Positions 1-12,070 are shown, counted from the stretch's first letter. The stretch is DNA of 64,000 nt from Arcuatula senhousia (GCA_963971305.1 OZ020303.1:63612867-63676866), one strand, 5' to 3'. Notes: generated by a model from the sequence alone, not told the origin. Made by a program: numbers and translations.

Positions 1-479
1 GTATATTCTAGCAATTAAATTCCCGCTTTTCGTTTCTTACTTTGTTGATGCTTTATAAACGTTATCCTTATGTCTAATTTATGTAATTGTGAATATTATT
101 ACACTAGATAGCTTGTGGTTGTTTACCAAATTGAATATGGCTTCCTAAATTTCTAACCACCTTAAAATAGATTTAATATGGCATATATGGCATCGTTGTT
201 TTACATTAAACTAAACGTAAGCTGTTTTCTAATGATCATTTTCCCTTAAGTGATCAACGAAATGTGTAATTAAAAAACAAATCTGCCTTGTATCTTAGTT
301 AACGTTAGACATTTTACAATATCATGATATCATTGGCTTTATAGGAAACGATGCACCCAACACTATATTCGTTAGCAATATATATTAAAGCTTCTATTGA
401 GACCTATAAGATTGTGTAAGTGTTACAAAACAATGAAAGAAAATGCCGAAACCTGAATAATGAAACCACGATTCACCCA
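1..479. other. AT-rich intergenic or intronic sequence, no gene seen
   Basis: AT-rich single-copy-looking DNA with stops in all frames. I see no splice-bounded coding exon, RNA gene or recognisable mobile element. Confidence 0.5.
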
Positions 480-615
480 AATTACGATTTGAGTTCACGT
501 TGTTGTTTGCTATTAGTTGTTTTTGTGTTTCTTTGCTCTATTCTCGTTTGGGTTTTCTGGTGTTGTCTTTGCCCGTTTGGACTTTTGATATTCGAATGTC
601 CCATTTGGTACCTCG
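480..615 (+). repeat. Dispersed repeat family A, fragment
   Basis: The stretch ends in a block reading like TTTGGACTTTTGATATTCGA followed by TGTCCCATTTGGTACCTCG. Related copies occur at about 26390-26570, 26935-27075, 52105-52235 and 61395-61480 on this strand, and at 8935-9020 and 61570-61660 inverted. Several ORFs cross it but they do not resemble one another as proteins, so it is a non-coding dispersed repeat. Confidence 0.6.
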
Positions 616-904
616 TTGCTTCTTTCAAAAAAATACAAATAAAATAAATTATGTATATTTTCATATTATGCATACATGGCGTACAAAAGAAAGGTTTAAA
701 CGGACAATTAGCTGATAAAGTATTCAAAACAGACTGCACCATAAGATTCATGGTAACACTTCAAATAAAATGGAGGATATTTTACCTATTTTTCTAGTCT
801 TTGTACGACTTTACCTACAAATAAGGAGTAGCAGCGTTTAGATATAGAAATCGCCGACCTTTTTCCATCCATTTTACAAGACTACTCTTGTTGTTTTCTC
901 TTTT

Positions 905-1246
905 AGTAGTATACGTGTGCTAATGAGCTCGTATTTCTCGGGAGGAGTGAGGATTAGGCGCCATTGCACATGCCTGTGACGTCATATCCGTCAAACCTGA
1001 GAGGTCAACGAAGCACTAAGTTTGTTTAGCCTTTTACCGTGTATAATTATCTCCCCTTAATTTACCGGAAGCAATATGGCCGCCGAGATCCAATATGGCC
1101 GACAGGAAAAGGATATGATGTCATAGAAATGTGCAGAAGATTCAAGATGGCGAACAGGAACCGAATATGACGTCACAGGCATGCACAATGGCGCCTTATC
1201 CTCAATCCTCCCGAGAATACGAGCTCATTACCACATGTATACTACT
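905..1246. mobile_element. Foldback MITE, about 342 bp with long terminal inverted repeats
   Basis: The left arm (about 905-990) and right arm (about 1160-1246) are inverted copies over about 85 bp with a few mismatches. They begin AGTAGTATAC and end GTATACTACT. Each arm holds ATGAGCTCGTAT, CTCGGGAGGA, GGCGCCATTG and a CRE-like TGACGTCA. The centre carries several AATATGGCCG-type words. No transposase is encoded, so this is a non-autonomous foldback element. The target-site duplication is not clear, so the superfamily is open. Confidence 0.82.
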
Positions 1247-1885
1247 TCTATTCATTTTCTTTCCGTTCAAATCGCACTTTTATAAAAGCATAAATTACCC
1301 CTTAATAACCTTCCATAAAATCGATTGTTAGTAGATTTACTAAACACCAATTATGAAATTACCTTAGCTTGCACGTGGATGCCAAATGACCGGGCATTCG
1401 TGATATTTGGATATGGTTAGGTGAACTCAAAAAGTCAAAGAAAATGCCCCAACAAAACTGATTAAGTGTTCACGTACAAAATACTAAAATTTTATGCAAA
1501 AGAAATTTATCTAGACGCTGCTATGCCTTATTAAGCAACTGAATGCGTAGTTAAGGCTCCACATAGACAAATAAATAAAATATCGGGCGTTCTTTCGAAA
1601 AAGTAAAGATGATCCTTATATCACTGTACGAATAAAGAATTTAAAATAGTATGAATCAAGATGAATAGAAAACAAAACTACCAAAATCGTTCAATCGATT
1701 ATATTTCTTTAACAGTTTATTCAACCAAATAGCTATATATTTTACCAAAGAAACAAATTGGCTTAATGAATTTCTAATGAAGAAAGATCTTTTGAAAATC
1801 GGAAAATAATTTGAGAGGTAGACCCTAATCATTATTAATGTTGTGTCCACAAATGTATAAACGTTTCACCACGCATGATGCTTAA

Positions 1886-2444
1886 GGTTAGTGAGGACAC
1901 CTGTCATGTGACCAAAAACAGCTAAAAATGCAAAAAAACAAGTGCAGACGTCACAAATACCTTGAAACTTGTGTTAAATAGTTTAATTTTATAAAACTTA
2001 ATCAAAATAAATTAATTCTAATACAAATAAAACAACCATTCCTCATAAATATGTTTTTCAAATAAAACAAGGGAGATAATCCACTTGAAAAATGCCCAAA
2101 AAATTACAAAGATTTGTGTAGTAGAGAGAAAAGTAAGCTGGTGACCCCCAGTTTTTAATGTTTTAATTCAAAATATATTGTATTTCATTGATTTTTATCC
2201 AATAAAAATAAAATTTAAATTCGTGGATTTTTTCTGCGACAAGATTTTATGCTTATTATTTGGCCTTTCCTATATAATCTATAGTAATTTGGGACAACTT
2301 TGAGCCTAAATATTGGAAAAACAAGCCTGGAAAGGGGGTCCAATATTTTTACACAAGATAAAGTATATACCTAATACTAATATATCAAAAATTTGAACAT
2401 TTTAAATTCGGAATTATTTTTGGGGTCAGGTGTCCTCGCTAACC
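1886..2444. mobile_element. TTAA-flanked MITE, copy 1
   Basis: The element starts GGTTAGTGAGGACACCTG and ends as its inverted complement, CAGGTGTCCTCGCTAACC with one mismatch. It is bounded on both sides by TTAA (1882-1885 and 2445-2448). It is 559 bp long, AT-rich and non-coding. A second copy of nearly the same length lies at 23258-23817. Duplicated TTAA is the known piggyBac target signature; assigning the family to piggyBac is inference, since no transposase is present. Confidence 0.85.
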
Positions 2445-2779
2445 TTAAATCGTGATAAAAAAAACAATTACCGTAAAGGTCTTTAACTATGTTAAGGTAA
2501 TAATCAACGTTTGATTTTAACTTCTATAAAATATAAAACGGCTATTTTAGAATAATTCGGGTTATTTCAATCACCAAAAGCCATTAAAAAAAGACTTTTC
2601 CTCAAATTTTAAACTATATTCCTCCCTTAGATGCCTGATAGTTGTTCTCCTTTTTTTTCTTGCATGTAAAAATGTAAAGATAATATAATGTTTTTACAAA
2701 AGCCGATGGCTTAAAAGTACAAGTGACTTCATAATCTTTGACAAAGCTGGTTTGTACATGTCCTTTTTATATTTTCTGT

Positions 2780-3010
2780 TTCTTGTTTAAAATGGGGGTC
2801 TATCTGTGACTATTTCAGGACTGGACTTTAATTATTTATGCATTTTATTTAGACCATGGGCCAATTGAAGAACGGCGAGCAGCGCTTACTGGCCTTGTTG
2901 AAGGCTGCTGGCGGTTGTCTATTGTGGTTTTTTTAAAATTACCGCTTGTTATGTGAGCTGAGTCGTGTACACTTCTTCCACATCTCATTATTGTCTATTC
3001 GCATGTCCAA
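2780..3010 (+). repeat. Dispersed repeat family B
   Basis: Contains the block GGGCCAATTGAAGAACGGCG, GAAGGCTGCTGGCGGTTGTC and GTGTACACTTCTTCCACATC. Related copies lie at 5819-6100 and 46262-46325 (inverted) and at 29680-29890 and 52445-52560 (direct). It is non-coding and degenerate between copies. Confidence 0.6.
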
Positions 3011-4960
3011 TTTATATCATCTATGTACTAAATTCTAAAAATTTGCAATCCAAAAAATAGATAAGAATGATAATACCCCAAAACACCTTAGAAGACAAGG
3101 GTTTCCAAAAACCAAAAATATCCGTGGGCACATGCATGGACTATAAAATTATTTTTTATAAACATTATATATTCTATATTTTTAATCAACATGTGCTGTA
3201 TAGTATACATTTGTTAAAAAGTGCAGAATATTTGCAAAATGCACAAGCTTAGGGTTCATCCTTAAATCATTTTTATTGGTTAAGAAACTATTAATACTTC
3301 GAAGTAATACAAGTAGGAGTTGTCAGCCAAACGAATGTTTTATGTGATGAAAGTCTGATGCAATGTAATATTTTAGTTTCCTATGTTTGGTTTATCCACA
3401 AAAGCAAATTCAAAAGCAATCAAAAGCCCGACAAGAACGTAAAATAAACACACATAATACAAAAAACCCTATGATTTTGAAAACCTAAGACTATAGCTAA
3501 ACAAGTTTGAATTACTTTTTTATAGAAATCAATACCTATTTTACAGATTGAACAATGGAATTATTTCACTTATTTGTATGCTATGCAAGTTAATGTTATT
3601 TCTCTTTCCTTTAATAAATTTAAAAAATCGTGTTTTCTGATTCTTTTTCGTCGGGAACTTGCAGAAATAAGTAAAATCGTGCAAATAAACATTCCACAGT
3701 CATTTCATTTGAAGGTTTCTCTCAAATTTCTGCTTAAAGTTACACTACAATAGTGTATACAAACAATTTATTTAACAAGTTTCACATTTCTTAGTTTTCT
3801 AGTTTACGATTCAAAGAAAACAAACCTGACTAGATTAACTGATGATGTCAGTGAAAAAAAAAATCGTAAATGATATCATTTTTTGTTATATTTTCTATTG
3901 ATTTGATAAAGGTAGGCCGTACATCGCGCTTGTGTCTAGATGTTCATATTGCAGGGTTGGGTTCAATTACCTTAAAAGGTTTTTTTTTTCAATTACATTA
4001 CATTGCAATTACAGTGATTTTGAACAAGTGTTTGATTTTTTTTTCAAATACAATAAAAAAAAAATAATAAATTACATTGCAAATACTTTTAATTCGTTTT
4101 GATGATAAAAAAATTCAGAACACATATACAAAAGAGAATCAGAAGACCTCTGTAGACTTCAAAACCGATAAAATTAAGTTAAATGGTCTTAAATGTACTT
4201 TTATCGATGCGTATTACTTTTCGATGCTTTTCCGCATCACCATTGTCACCATTTCACACCTTAATAAATTATTCTTATATGTACATGTATATGTATATGT
4301 ACATGTATGGCTATAAAAATGAATAGTATTTTTAACAGAAGTGCATATGACTTTTGACTGTTTCCATATAAACTGAAAATCACCATTTTTGTAATAAGTG
4401 AGTTATCTCCCATTTGCAAGAGTTAACCTCAATTACGGTAGGTATATTACATTGCAATGAATGGGTAAATAAAGTTTTTATTTTTTATAGATTATTTAAT
4501 GGACTTATTGGACATAGTTCGGTTAGGAAACCATGTTAAATACATTTTTGAAAATAACTATCATGACTATAATTAACTTTTAGAATTATTTTGACCAACT
4601 AAAAATAAATGCAGATAACTCACTATATTATTAAGAGAGGGAGTATGGCATCATTGATTTATAAAAATTATAACGAAGTTGTTGTCTTTTAATCATTTGC
4701 CCTTAGGTCGTGTAAGTAATAAACCAAATGTGTTGCTATCATAAACAAAACTGCTTTGCATCTTAATTTATTTTATGAGTATTACCAAATCGCTGGCTTT
4801 TTTTGAAGCGATCCATTAAACACAATATTCATAAGTACTTTCCTGTTAGGCTTGTTTTAATGTTTAAGCTTATTGTTACAAATTATGTTGTACAGAAGGA
4901 ACGCTATTTGTTCGAAAAGTGACACTTTGCATTAAAAAATCAACGCTCGTTATACTGAGT
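3011..4960. other. AT-rich non-coding stretch
   Basis: Holds poly-A/T runs, several AATTACATTGCA words (about 3985-4080 and 4445) and a short TGTACATGTATATGT-type run near 4280. No exon or RNA gene is supported. Confidence 0.45.
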
Positions 4961-5165
4961 AAAAAAATGGCAAAAAACAAAATTACCGAACTTGGAGAAC
5001 CAATCACAACATCAAAAAGACTAAACATGAAAGACATACCAGAAACATTAAAGATTGCAATGGTCCTGACTTGGTACAGGCATTTCAAATCAGGTTTTTT
5101 GGCACGAAAAACCTCCCTTTTCCATTGCAATCTTAAGGTCCGGTAGCATCACATAACACAACACA
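4961..5165 (+). repeat. Dispersed repeat family C, copy 1
   Basis: Carries the family signature ATGGTCCTGACTTGGTACAG followed by GGCATTTC, AACCTCCCTTTTCCATTGCA and a CCGGTAG-ACA-AACACAAC tail. Eight further copies or fragments lie in the window. An ORF of 75 codons crosses it, but copies differ by frameshifts, so it is not a maintained gene. Confidence 0.7.
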
Positions 5166-5253
5166 GTCGTGGAAACATAGTTGGGGTAATAAGATTATCA
5201 TCTCTGTACAAAATTCAGCCGAACACTAATAAAACAATCATTAACCATCGCGT

Positions 5254-5818
5254 TTAACATGGTTTTGGATTTTTTAAATTTTTGATTAAGAGGAGATGTT
5301 GTGTGCACATACAAGCAAATGGTTTACTGTTTATATGCAGAAGGGTGCATATACATCCTTTCACGGATAGAAATCTTTTTAGCACAAGTATTATAGAAGA
5401 ATTGTATTTTAGCAAATAGTTACACCTTATGCCTTTTAACAGATTGTCTGTCAAACTAGGTCTAAATCAACCTACGATATGAACTTCGATTAATGAAATA
5501 TAAACGGGATAAAATCGTTCTTACAATTATTTTTCATTTGCCTTTGATATAATTAAATAGCCATATTTTTTATCATTTACCATAGAAATGAATGAATTCA
5601 AATGAAAATATAATGAATATAGATCTTTTGAAAATACCGAAATAATTCAATCTGTAGACAGTAATTTGTCTTGATGTTTCGTCTTCGCATGTTTGAATAT
5701 TTCAGCACGCAGGGTGCTAGAATGGAGATTACGGATTTACGTTTGATTAACTCAATATTATAAATGACAGAAATCTTGTATATAGAACCCAAATAAAAGA
5801 CCACAGTTGGTGGTGGTC
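5254..5818. other. AT-rich non-coding stretch
   Basis: Short ORFs only, with no recognisable domain or splice context. Confidence 0.4.
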
Positions 5819-6100
5819 CTAAATTTCAGAATGTAGAGCTTTGGCATATAATGATGCCAGGGGTAATAGAAAATGGTGAGATGTGGAATAAGTGTACGCG
5901 ACACAGCCCACAATTAAACGGCAATTTAGAAAAACCACAATGGACAACCGCCAGCAGCCTTCAATAAGGCCATTTGGCACTGCTCGCGGTTCTGCAATCG
6001 GCCCAAGGTCTAAATAAAATGCATATAATTCAAATCCAGCCCTGAAATAGTCACGGATAGACCCCCTTCTTAAACAAGGAACAGAAAACATCAAAAAGAC
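5819..6100 (-). repeat. Dispersed repeat family B, inverted copy
   Basis: This is the reverse complement of the 2780-3010 repeat: it contains GACAACCGCCAGCAGCCTTC and AAGTGTACGCGACACAGCCC. A 97-codon ORF on the minus strand is produced by the repeat; it shows no known domain and its frame is not kept in other copies. Confidence 0.65.
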
Positions 6101-6570
6101 AAATACAAACAAAGGCTATGTCAAAGATTCCTGGCTTAGGACAGGCACATGTAATATGTGGTAAATAAACATAGGGAAAATGTTGCTTTCACCGTAGACA
6201 AATGGTTTCTTCTATAGTACAGTTCATAAAAGATATATATCATTTAGTGGTGATCTGTATGTCCACTACATTTACTGTAAAACAAGATTGGCAATTTGGT
6301 TAAGAATGTGGAAATAAAAAAGACTTTTAACCATCTATGTACATTTATTAGATTAATATAAAAAGTGGCTTATAAAAGGCACTTTGAAATTCTATTATTG
6401 GTTAGAAAAGTTCAAGAACTATCATGTTTTTGAGCTACTCTTGAGTTATCAGTCTTCTCTTAATGTGTTAGTTCAAATCACTTATTTGGCATGTACGAGC
6501 ATTCTCCAATGGATCGTTTGAATTAGACAACATTTCAACTTCAAACCAACCGAACAAAAGGGGTAGAATA

Positions 6571-6790
6571 TAAAGGTAATAACAAAATTACCGAACTTGA
6601 AGAATCAATCTCAAATGTCCATAAGACAAGACAAAACAAGGAAAACATACCCGAAAAATAGAAGACCTCAATGGTCCTGACTTGGTACAGGCATTTCAAA
6701 AGAAATGGTGGGTTAAACCAGGTTTTAAGGCGCGCCAAACGTCCCTCTTCCATTGCGATCTTTGGGCCCGGTAGTTACACAAAACACAAC
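6571..6790 (+). repeat. Dispersed repeat family C, copy 2
   Basis: The fullest copy of the family. It runs from AAAGGTAATAACAAAATTAC through GGTCCTGACTTGGTACAGGC and GGTTAAACCAGGTTTTAAGG to GATCTTTGGGCCCGGTAG. A near-complete inverted copy is at 60865-61050. Confidence 0.72.
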
Positions 6791-7440
6791 AGGTTCGTGA
6801 TGACATATCAGGGATGCTGAGGTCGCAGTACATCAACCAGCCAAACACTGATCAAAGCAAGAACTAACCATTTCGTCTAACATTATATTGGGTAGAAGCT
6901 AGCGTTTCATCATTTAGTTTGATGAACTTGTAAAATGTAATGGAGAGTTATTTGAACAATTCATCAATACATACTCGACAGTTCTTGTTTTCATCTGCTC
7001 CTTGGAAACTTTCCAATATTAATGTTAGTTTTTCACTTTATTTCTCTCATACCGTTTGTTTTCTTTTGTCTCAATGTTAACATGTGTTCTTAGATAATTT
7101 TGAGATCTGAATGAATGTGCATTTTGATGTAGTAACCTAACGTACTTCAGCGTGCACCTGGTATCGCTTAAAATATTATATATTTAGGTTAGATTTCAGT
7201 ACAATATTGCAAGAAATAGATAACTATAATAATACTGTATATTGCATATGCATAAGAAGATAATGCAAGGTTGTTGAACTTTGTTTTATTGTAAATTGTA
7301 AATAACTATACAGGGTTTTTGAATTGCACAGCCGACTGTAAACAAAGTAGCCTTTGTACACCTTTTGATTAATTTACTAAAACGAAATTAATTGCAAAAA
7401 TAGCCTAGTTACACATGCATATATGAATTATCTTAATAAA
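6791..7440. other. AT-rich DNA downstream of the USP exon, probable intron
   Basis: This lies 3' of the minus-strand USP exon at 7453-7537 and is probably its first intron. I searched by eye for a second USP exon (strand and helix after DGS, then a GxxxH/S-type loop) and did not recognise one. Confidence 0.35.
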
Positions 7441-7452
7441 AATATGACTTAC

Positions 7453-7537
7453 ATTCAATAGCATTTAGAGAATTATCGCTACCATCCACACCAATGATGA
7501 CCTTTTTACCACAACTACCCTTACATTTTTCCGCCAT
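7453..7537 (-). CDS. Universal stress protein (UspA-like), first coding exon, partial gene
   Basis: The exon encodes 28 codons plus one base. From the ATG at 7537 the peptide begins MAEKCKGSCGKKVIIGVDGS and continues DNSLNAIE. The block VIIGVDGSDNS is the N-terminal beta strand and turn of the USP alpha/beta fold, where the Asp contacts the adenine nucleotide in ATP-binding members. The start is supported by context AAACATGGC (A at -3, G at +4) and by matching the length of the second USP exon in this window. The exon ends at a T|GTAAGT donor (7447-7452), phase 1. An in-frame upstream ATG at 7639 exists but precedes unrelated sequence. USP proteins are small cytoplasmic stress proteins and form expanded families in bivalves. 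The remaining exons, about 110-130 residues in a typical single-domain USP, were not found. Family call is fairly sure; expression is unknown. Confidence 0.78.
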
Positions 7538-8016
7538 GTTTATATCGTATAAATTATTGTAGTTTTCATAAAACAAATTAATTTGATATTCAATACGAGA
7601 CTTGCATTCAATGGCGCTACATATCGATAATTCTTTCAAAAGATATGTTTACTGAAACTAGAACTAGCATTATGTAGAAAAGTAAGGAGGTTTCTTATCA
7701 ATATTTTAACATGTATAAATAATTCAGGAGCTAACGAGCGATCATGTTTCTCGTGTTCATTTTGGATTGCTATTAAACGATCGGGAACTTTTATTTATTA
7801 TTAAATTAATTAAATCGTTGAACGGAATTAAACGAGTAGGAATTGACAAGCTGTTTCCGGGAAAAGATGATATATTCTTATTTCGCCTGGTAATTGTATT
7901 TTAAACATAACTAATGGTTTATGATACTAGAATGCTATGAATAAAACCGTAAAGACTTCAGGCGTTGTATTCGTTTGATCTGTTGCAATACATGTAGAAG
8001 CGAAAAAAAAAAGAGA

Positions 8017-8138
8017 CAGTGACGGATTCAGATGGAGGCAGAGCGTTCATCCCCTAAAACTGAGGTTTTGTTTCTTTTTTTTTTTTTATTAATTGGCGAT
8101 TCCGACCCTTTTATCACAATATCCTAGGTCCGTCACTG
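8017..8138. mobile_element. Short TIR element with CAGTGACGGAT ends
   Basis: Begins CAGTGACGGATTCAGATGG and ends CCTAGGTCCGTCACTG, giving an inverted match over CAGTGACGGA. The ends resemble the hAT-type MITE at 41347-41491 (CAGTGGAGGATTCAGAGG). No target-site duplication is visible, so it may be decayed or the boundaries may be off by a few bases. Confidence 0.5.
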
Positions 8139-8173
8139 CGTGCATAAGCAAAGCGATTGGGCACAACTATTGT

Positions 8174-8287
8174 ATAAAGGTAATATCAAAACTAAGCAAT
8201 TTAGTGTGATCAATCTCAAATGTCCAAGAGAAAAAACAAGGAACAGAGAAATTGAAGATCACAATAGTCCTGACTTGGTACAAGCAT
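8174..8287 (+). repeat. Dispersed repeat family C, truncated copy
   Basis: Retains ATCAATCTCAAATGTCCAAG and GTCCTGACTTGGTACAAGCA, then diverges from the other copies. Confidence 0.55.
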
Positions 8288-8934
8288 TAAAAATGATGGG
8301 TCAAATGGCATGAAATTATCCTGATATGAAAGTTTCTTACATCGCAACTTGATTTCTCATTTAATAAAATTCCGCATTCTTTAATGACATTCTATCTTTT
8401 GCTCTTTTTTTACATCATCTAGCTGTTGATATTTTCATGTCAATGTAATGTTACAACAAAGCATTGATAAGCAAACAGACTACATGTATAGATCATGCTT
8501 CGTTGAACACATGACGAAACAAATCAGAAATACATGCATTCACATATTTTCCACTAACTAAACCTGTCAAAGATACTTGCATGATTGACAGCTCGGTGCC
8601 CAATTAACCGATGATAAGAGAGAAGAAATCAAATATATCGCGGTTTTTTTTTTTCGCCTGTATATTATAATTAAGAATAGTTTCATGATAGAACATTCAA
8701 TTATAAGACTGTGTGACAAATACAAAATGTTGGTCGGGCCTATAATAACAGTTTATGTTGCGTTTCAGTGAACCATAACGTTTGGTACATTTGGTTTCAC
8801 AAATATCACCAAAGGCGCACGTACCATCAACAATGTCAAAAATGAACAAGAATAACCAGATATTGTAAAGTAGGCGCAGTATGTTTCATGTTGTATATGA
8901 GTACGATAAAATTAAGCAAGGAGGCGTCAAGGGG

Positions 8935-9020
8935 GCGGGGCATTCGAGTGTCAAAAGTCAAAAAGGGTAACTATAAAACCAGTAAACACGAACGAGAACA
9001 GCACGCAGAAACACAAATCA
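8935..9020 (-). repeat. Dispersed repeat family A, inverted fragment
   Basis: Reverse complement of the family A block: GGGGCATTCGAGTGTCAAAA followed by AAACCAGTAAACACGAACGA. Confidence 0.55.
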
Positions 9021-9850
9021 TTTAAAACACACAAAAAATGAAGTCGTAACGAGAGTGAATTCAGGTGCTCTGGAAGAATAAAGATTTATATTTGGTGCAC
9101 CGCCCCGCCCCGATGCACTCCTATTTTTTTTTTTATTTTGACTCTGGATTATTCTGTTCCATCATTTTAAATTGCATTAAACCATTGATCCGATTGACAT
9201 TATCATCAATACTATTTCAACCCGGGATTTTGAACAATTTCAATATTTGTAATCATGAAAAATGCAAAGCCATTAAATATAATTTCGTAATGTGACTTTA
9301 TATAGAATTATTAGAGATTGTTAGTCTTTCCTTCCACAGATTTTAGTACTAAATAGGTCAATAGCATCACTTCTAATAAATTTCCAATTATCTCAACAAC
9401 TTAATGTAATTTTGTGTTATTCTCTTTAGAATTAAAAGCGATAACTTGACGCGAATTCAATCACTTTTTAATGAAAAATTGTCCCCTTTCACGAGGTTCC
9501 GTGAGAGCTTATCTTGAAATGTAAGAGCAGGAATCGACTTTTAATTTGTAAAATCAAGAATAAGCAAGAAAAAAAAGAATTGATTTTAGCTTTTACGTCT
9601 AAGTGTTTTTACATTACGATTTTAAGTTTGTTTGATTTAACAAATAAAAAGAGGGAAAAGGAAAACAACCTAATAACAAACGAATGATTGAAATAAAATA
9701 TTGCAGGTTCCCAGAACACTTTTTTGTGATTATGTTAGTTACACCTCCTACTATTAAAATATTCGATTTACGAGGATGTGAATGACTCTAACCAGTTTAC
9801 ATAACATATTCAAAATTCGAAATCATTATTGAACTGCAAACTCGCTTTTA
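9021..9850. other. AT-rich non-coding stretch
   Basis: No exon, RNA gene or TIR structure recognised. Confidence 0.4.
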
Positions 9851-9879
9851 AACGTGAGTTTTCGGAAAATTATAAACAG

Positions 9880-10250
9880 ACTTTACAGTGGCAGATTTTG
9901 CGCTGTGGGTGACGTCATAAATGCGTCTAAGTCACTTAACATATCTATCATGACGGGCAGCTCGGAACTAGTAATGCCCATGCTACAGGTATACGTAACA
10001 AATCGATCACGTATCCTAGATATTCGCGTAACAAAACTGTTTACATATTCTGAACCTACGTGTACCAGTTCGTTCGCGTACACTGAACGAACGCGTAATG
10101 CTCGCCCACACAAGACATTCGCGTAACTCTTTTTTCACGTAACTCGATTGGTGCGCATTGTAAGTTAATTAATCGCTTACTTTAGATATACACGTATAAT
10201 CGCGTACTTTAGATATACACGTATATCAGCATTTCATTTTGTGACCTACA
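9880..10250. repeat. Degenerate CGCGTAAC-type repeat region
   Basis: Less AT-rich than its surroundings. The words CGCGTAAC, CGCGTAC and CACGTAAC recur between about 10020 and 10145, and ACTTTAGATATACACGTATA occurs twice with a spacing of about 29 bp (10181-10235). Overlapping ORFs on both strands exist here but neither resembles a protein I know. Confidence 0.4.
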
Positions 10251-10560
10251 ACCGACTTTCGGTACCGTAACAGAGTCTAATGTCACATTTTCTTGTGTCA
10301 GGCACCTCAAAATTGCACCATGATGGCAACATCAACAATCTTTATTCTCATTTATTCTATATTATAAATAATTCTTTAACATATTTCATTATAATCAACC
10401 AAGTGAATAAACAAGAGTTAACACTAAAGTATGTCTCGCCTACCGGCACCATCAGAAACAATTATTCTTTCTACATTCCACTATATTTTGAATTAACATG
10501 GATTTTCAGTTTCTGAGATTAAAAGATGTTTATAGAACTTAAACATTGCAAATATATGCA

Positions 10561-11252
10561 ATAAAAATAATCAAAGTCACTCAACCGGAAAATCAAGGTC
10601 AAGGACAAAAGATGATGATGTAACTGTGCTAAGCTACTACTGGGGCATATGCATACCAAGTTTCATCAACCTAGGAACTATAGGCTTGAGATATGGAGGT
10701 GCTCGCAAAACTTTTCCATTGCTATTATATGTATTGAAAATTGTCAAAGTCACTCAACCAAAAAATCAAGGTCAAGGTCAAAAGATGGGATGCAACGGTA
10801 CTAAGCTACTACTGGGGCATATGAATACCAAGTTTCATCAACCTAGGACCTATAGTTCTTGAGATATGGAGGTGCTCGCAAAACTTTTCCATTGCTATTA
10901 TATGTATTGAAAAATGTCAAAGTCACTCAACCGAAAAATCAAGGTCAAGGTCAAAATATGGGTATGCAAGCTAGGGTGCTAAGCTACTACTGGGGCATAT
11001 GCATACCAAGTTTCATCAACCCAGGACCTATAAGTTCTTGAGATATGAAGGTGCTCGCAAAACTTTTCCATTGCTATTATATGTATTGAAAATTGTCAAA
11101 GTCACTCAACCGAAAAAGCAAGGTCAAGGTCAAAAGATGAGGATGCAACTGTGCTAAGCTATTACTGGGGCATATGCATACCAAGTTTCATCAACCCAGG
11201 ACCTATAGTTCTTGAGATATGGAGGTGCTCATAAAACTTTTCCAAAAAGTTA
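10561..11252 (+). repeat. Tandem repeat, four units of 173-179 bp
   Basis: TCAAAGTCACTCAACC starts units at about 10571, 10744, 10917 and 11096, giving periods of 173, 173 and 179 bp. Each unit holds CAAGGTCAAGG, CTACTGGGGCATATGCATAC, AAGTTTCATCAACC and GAGATATGGAGGTGCTCGC. The array runs directly into a GC-rich linker and a hairpin at 11253-11316. ORFs in it are non-coding by-products. Confidence 0.88.
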
Positions 11253-11316
11253 ACGCCGCCGTCGCCGCCGCCGGTAAAGTAACACCTATGTTCCGCTCTG
11301 CTTCGCAGCCGAGACA
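11253..11316 (-). repeat. GC-rich linker and terminal hairpin of the 173-bp repeat element
   Basis: GCCGCCGTCGCCGCCGCCGG at about 11254-11275 is followed by a weak stem-loop around TCTGCTTCGCAG (11289-11316). Read on the minus strand the order is hairpin, GC-rich linker, tandem repeats. This is the same plan as the elements beginning near 21750, 43411, 47894 and 63488. Confidence 0.5.
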
Positions 11317-11444
11317 AAAAGGATATTCACCTGGCAAAGTGATATTCACCTAAAAAATGGCGGGAAAGGTGATGACGTCGTAACAGTATTTTTCTGTTTA
11401 GTTTAATTTTTTTTAACACTCCAAATGCATGTTTTTGTCAGATA

Positions 11445-11592
11445 TTGGATAATAGAATAAAACAATTACTGTCTTTTGTTTCGATAAATGTGAGTGTTAT
11501 TGACTTCGGGCTCAGTGAATATCTGTTTTTTTCAAAAGTCAATAACACTGCACATTTACCTCAACAAAAGACAGTAATTGTATATTATTCAA
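11445..11592. repeat. Long imperfect palindrome next to the left satellite
   Basis: The left arm (11445-11504) holds ACAATTACTGTCTTTTGTTT and GTGAGTGTTATTGACT. The right arm (11537-11592) is its inverted complement, AGTCAATAACACTG and CAACAAAAGACAGTAATTGT. The loop of about 30 bases contains CGGGCTCAGTGAATA. A better-preserved relative lies at 40112-40285. Confidence 0.85.
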
Positions 11593-12060
11593 TAATATAT
11601 AAAACATTTTGTATAAGAATAATGTGACTGAAAAAATTGAATAAAAAAGGATATTCACTAAAATAAAATGGTTATTCACCGCGGGAAAATGCATGCTGTT
11701 GATATTTATAGAATCCGGTTATTCCTTTTTTGTTCGACCAATCAAATTAGATTTACAACGGCGATATTATCTTATTAATAAAATCTACAGATAATTCGTC
11801 TGCTGTTTTATTTTCACAATGAAAGTGTTCCTATATTGTAAGCAAAAAAGCGAGATTTGCGTTCGTAAGCGATGATGCTTTAGCGAAGATAATGCTAGAC
11901 AAGGACTGAGCAAACATTAAAAAGGCCACAGCTAGTTCAATAATTGTTAACAGAATAAATGTTATACACATGTCTAGTGGAAATACCCCCCTCCCGAAAA
12001 AAAATATAACAAAACAAAACAAAAAACACCCAAAATTATTTTGTAACACTATGTAATCTA
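11593..12060. other. Spacer between palindrome and satellite
   Basis: Has GGATATTCACTAAAA and GGTTATTCACCGCGGGAAAA, which echo GATATTCACC words at 11323-11352, suggesting debris of the palindrome element. No gene seen. Confidence 0.4.
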
Positions 12061-12070
12061 CCTAACACAA

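Noticed and set aside
4919..5146. 75-codon ORF over family C copy 1
   Set aside because: Other copies of the repeat carry frameshifts and stops in this frame.
5819..6112. 97-codon minus-strand ORF
   Set aside because: Lies in dispersed repeat family B; the frame is not kept in other copies.
1..7446. Search for the second USP exon left of 7453
   Set aside because: No stretch on the minus strand with an AG acceptor and USP-like text was recognised. It may lie outside the window or have been missed by eye.
9854..10126. Overlapping 90- and 76-codon ORFs on opposite strands in a GC-richer patch
   Set aside because: No recognisable domain, and the sequence contains recurring CGCGTAAC words. It is treated as repeat-like, though an unknown exon cannot be fully excluded.
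10626..11041. ORFs of 60-78 codons with similar sequence in the 173-bp array
   Set aside because: Similarity comes from the tandem repeat, and a 173-bp period shifts the frame between units.
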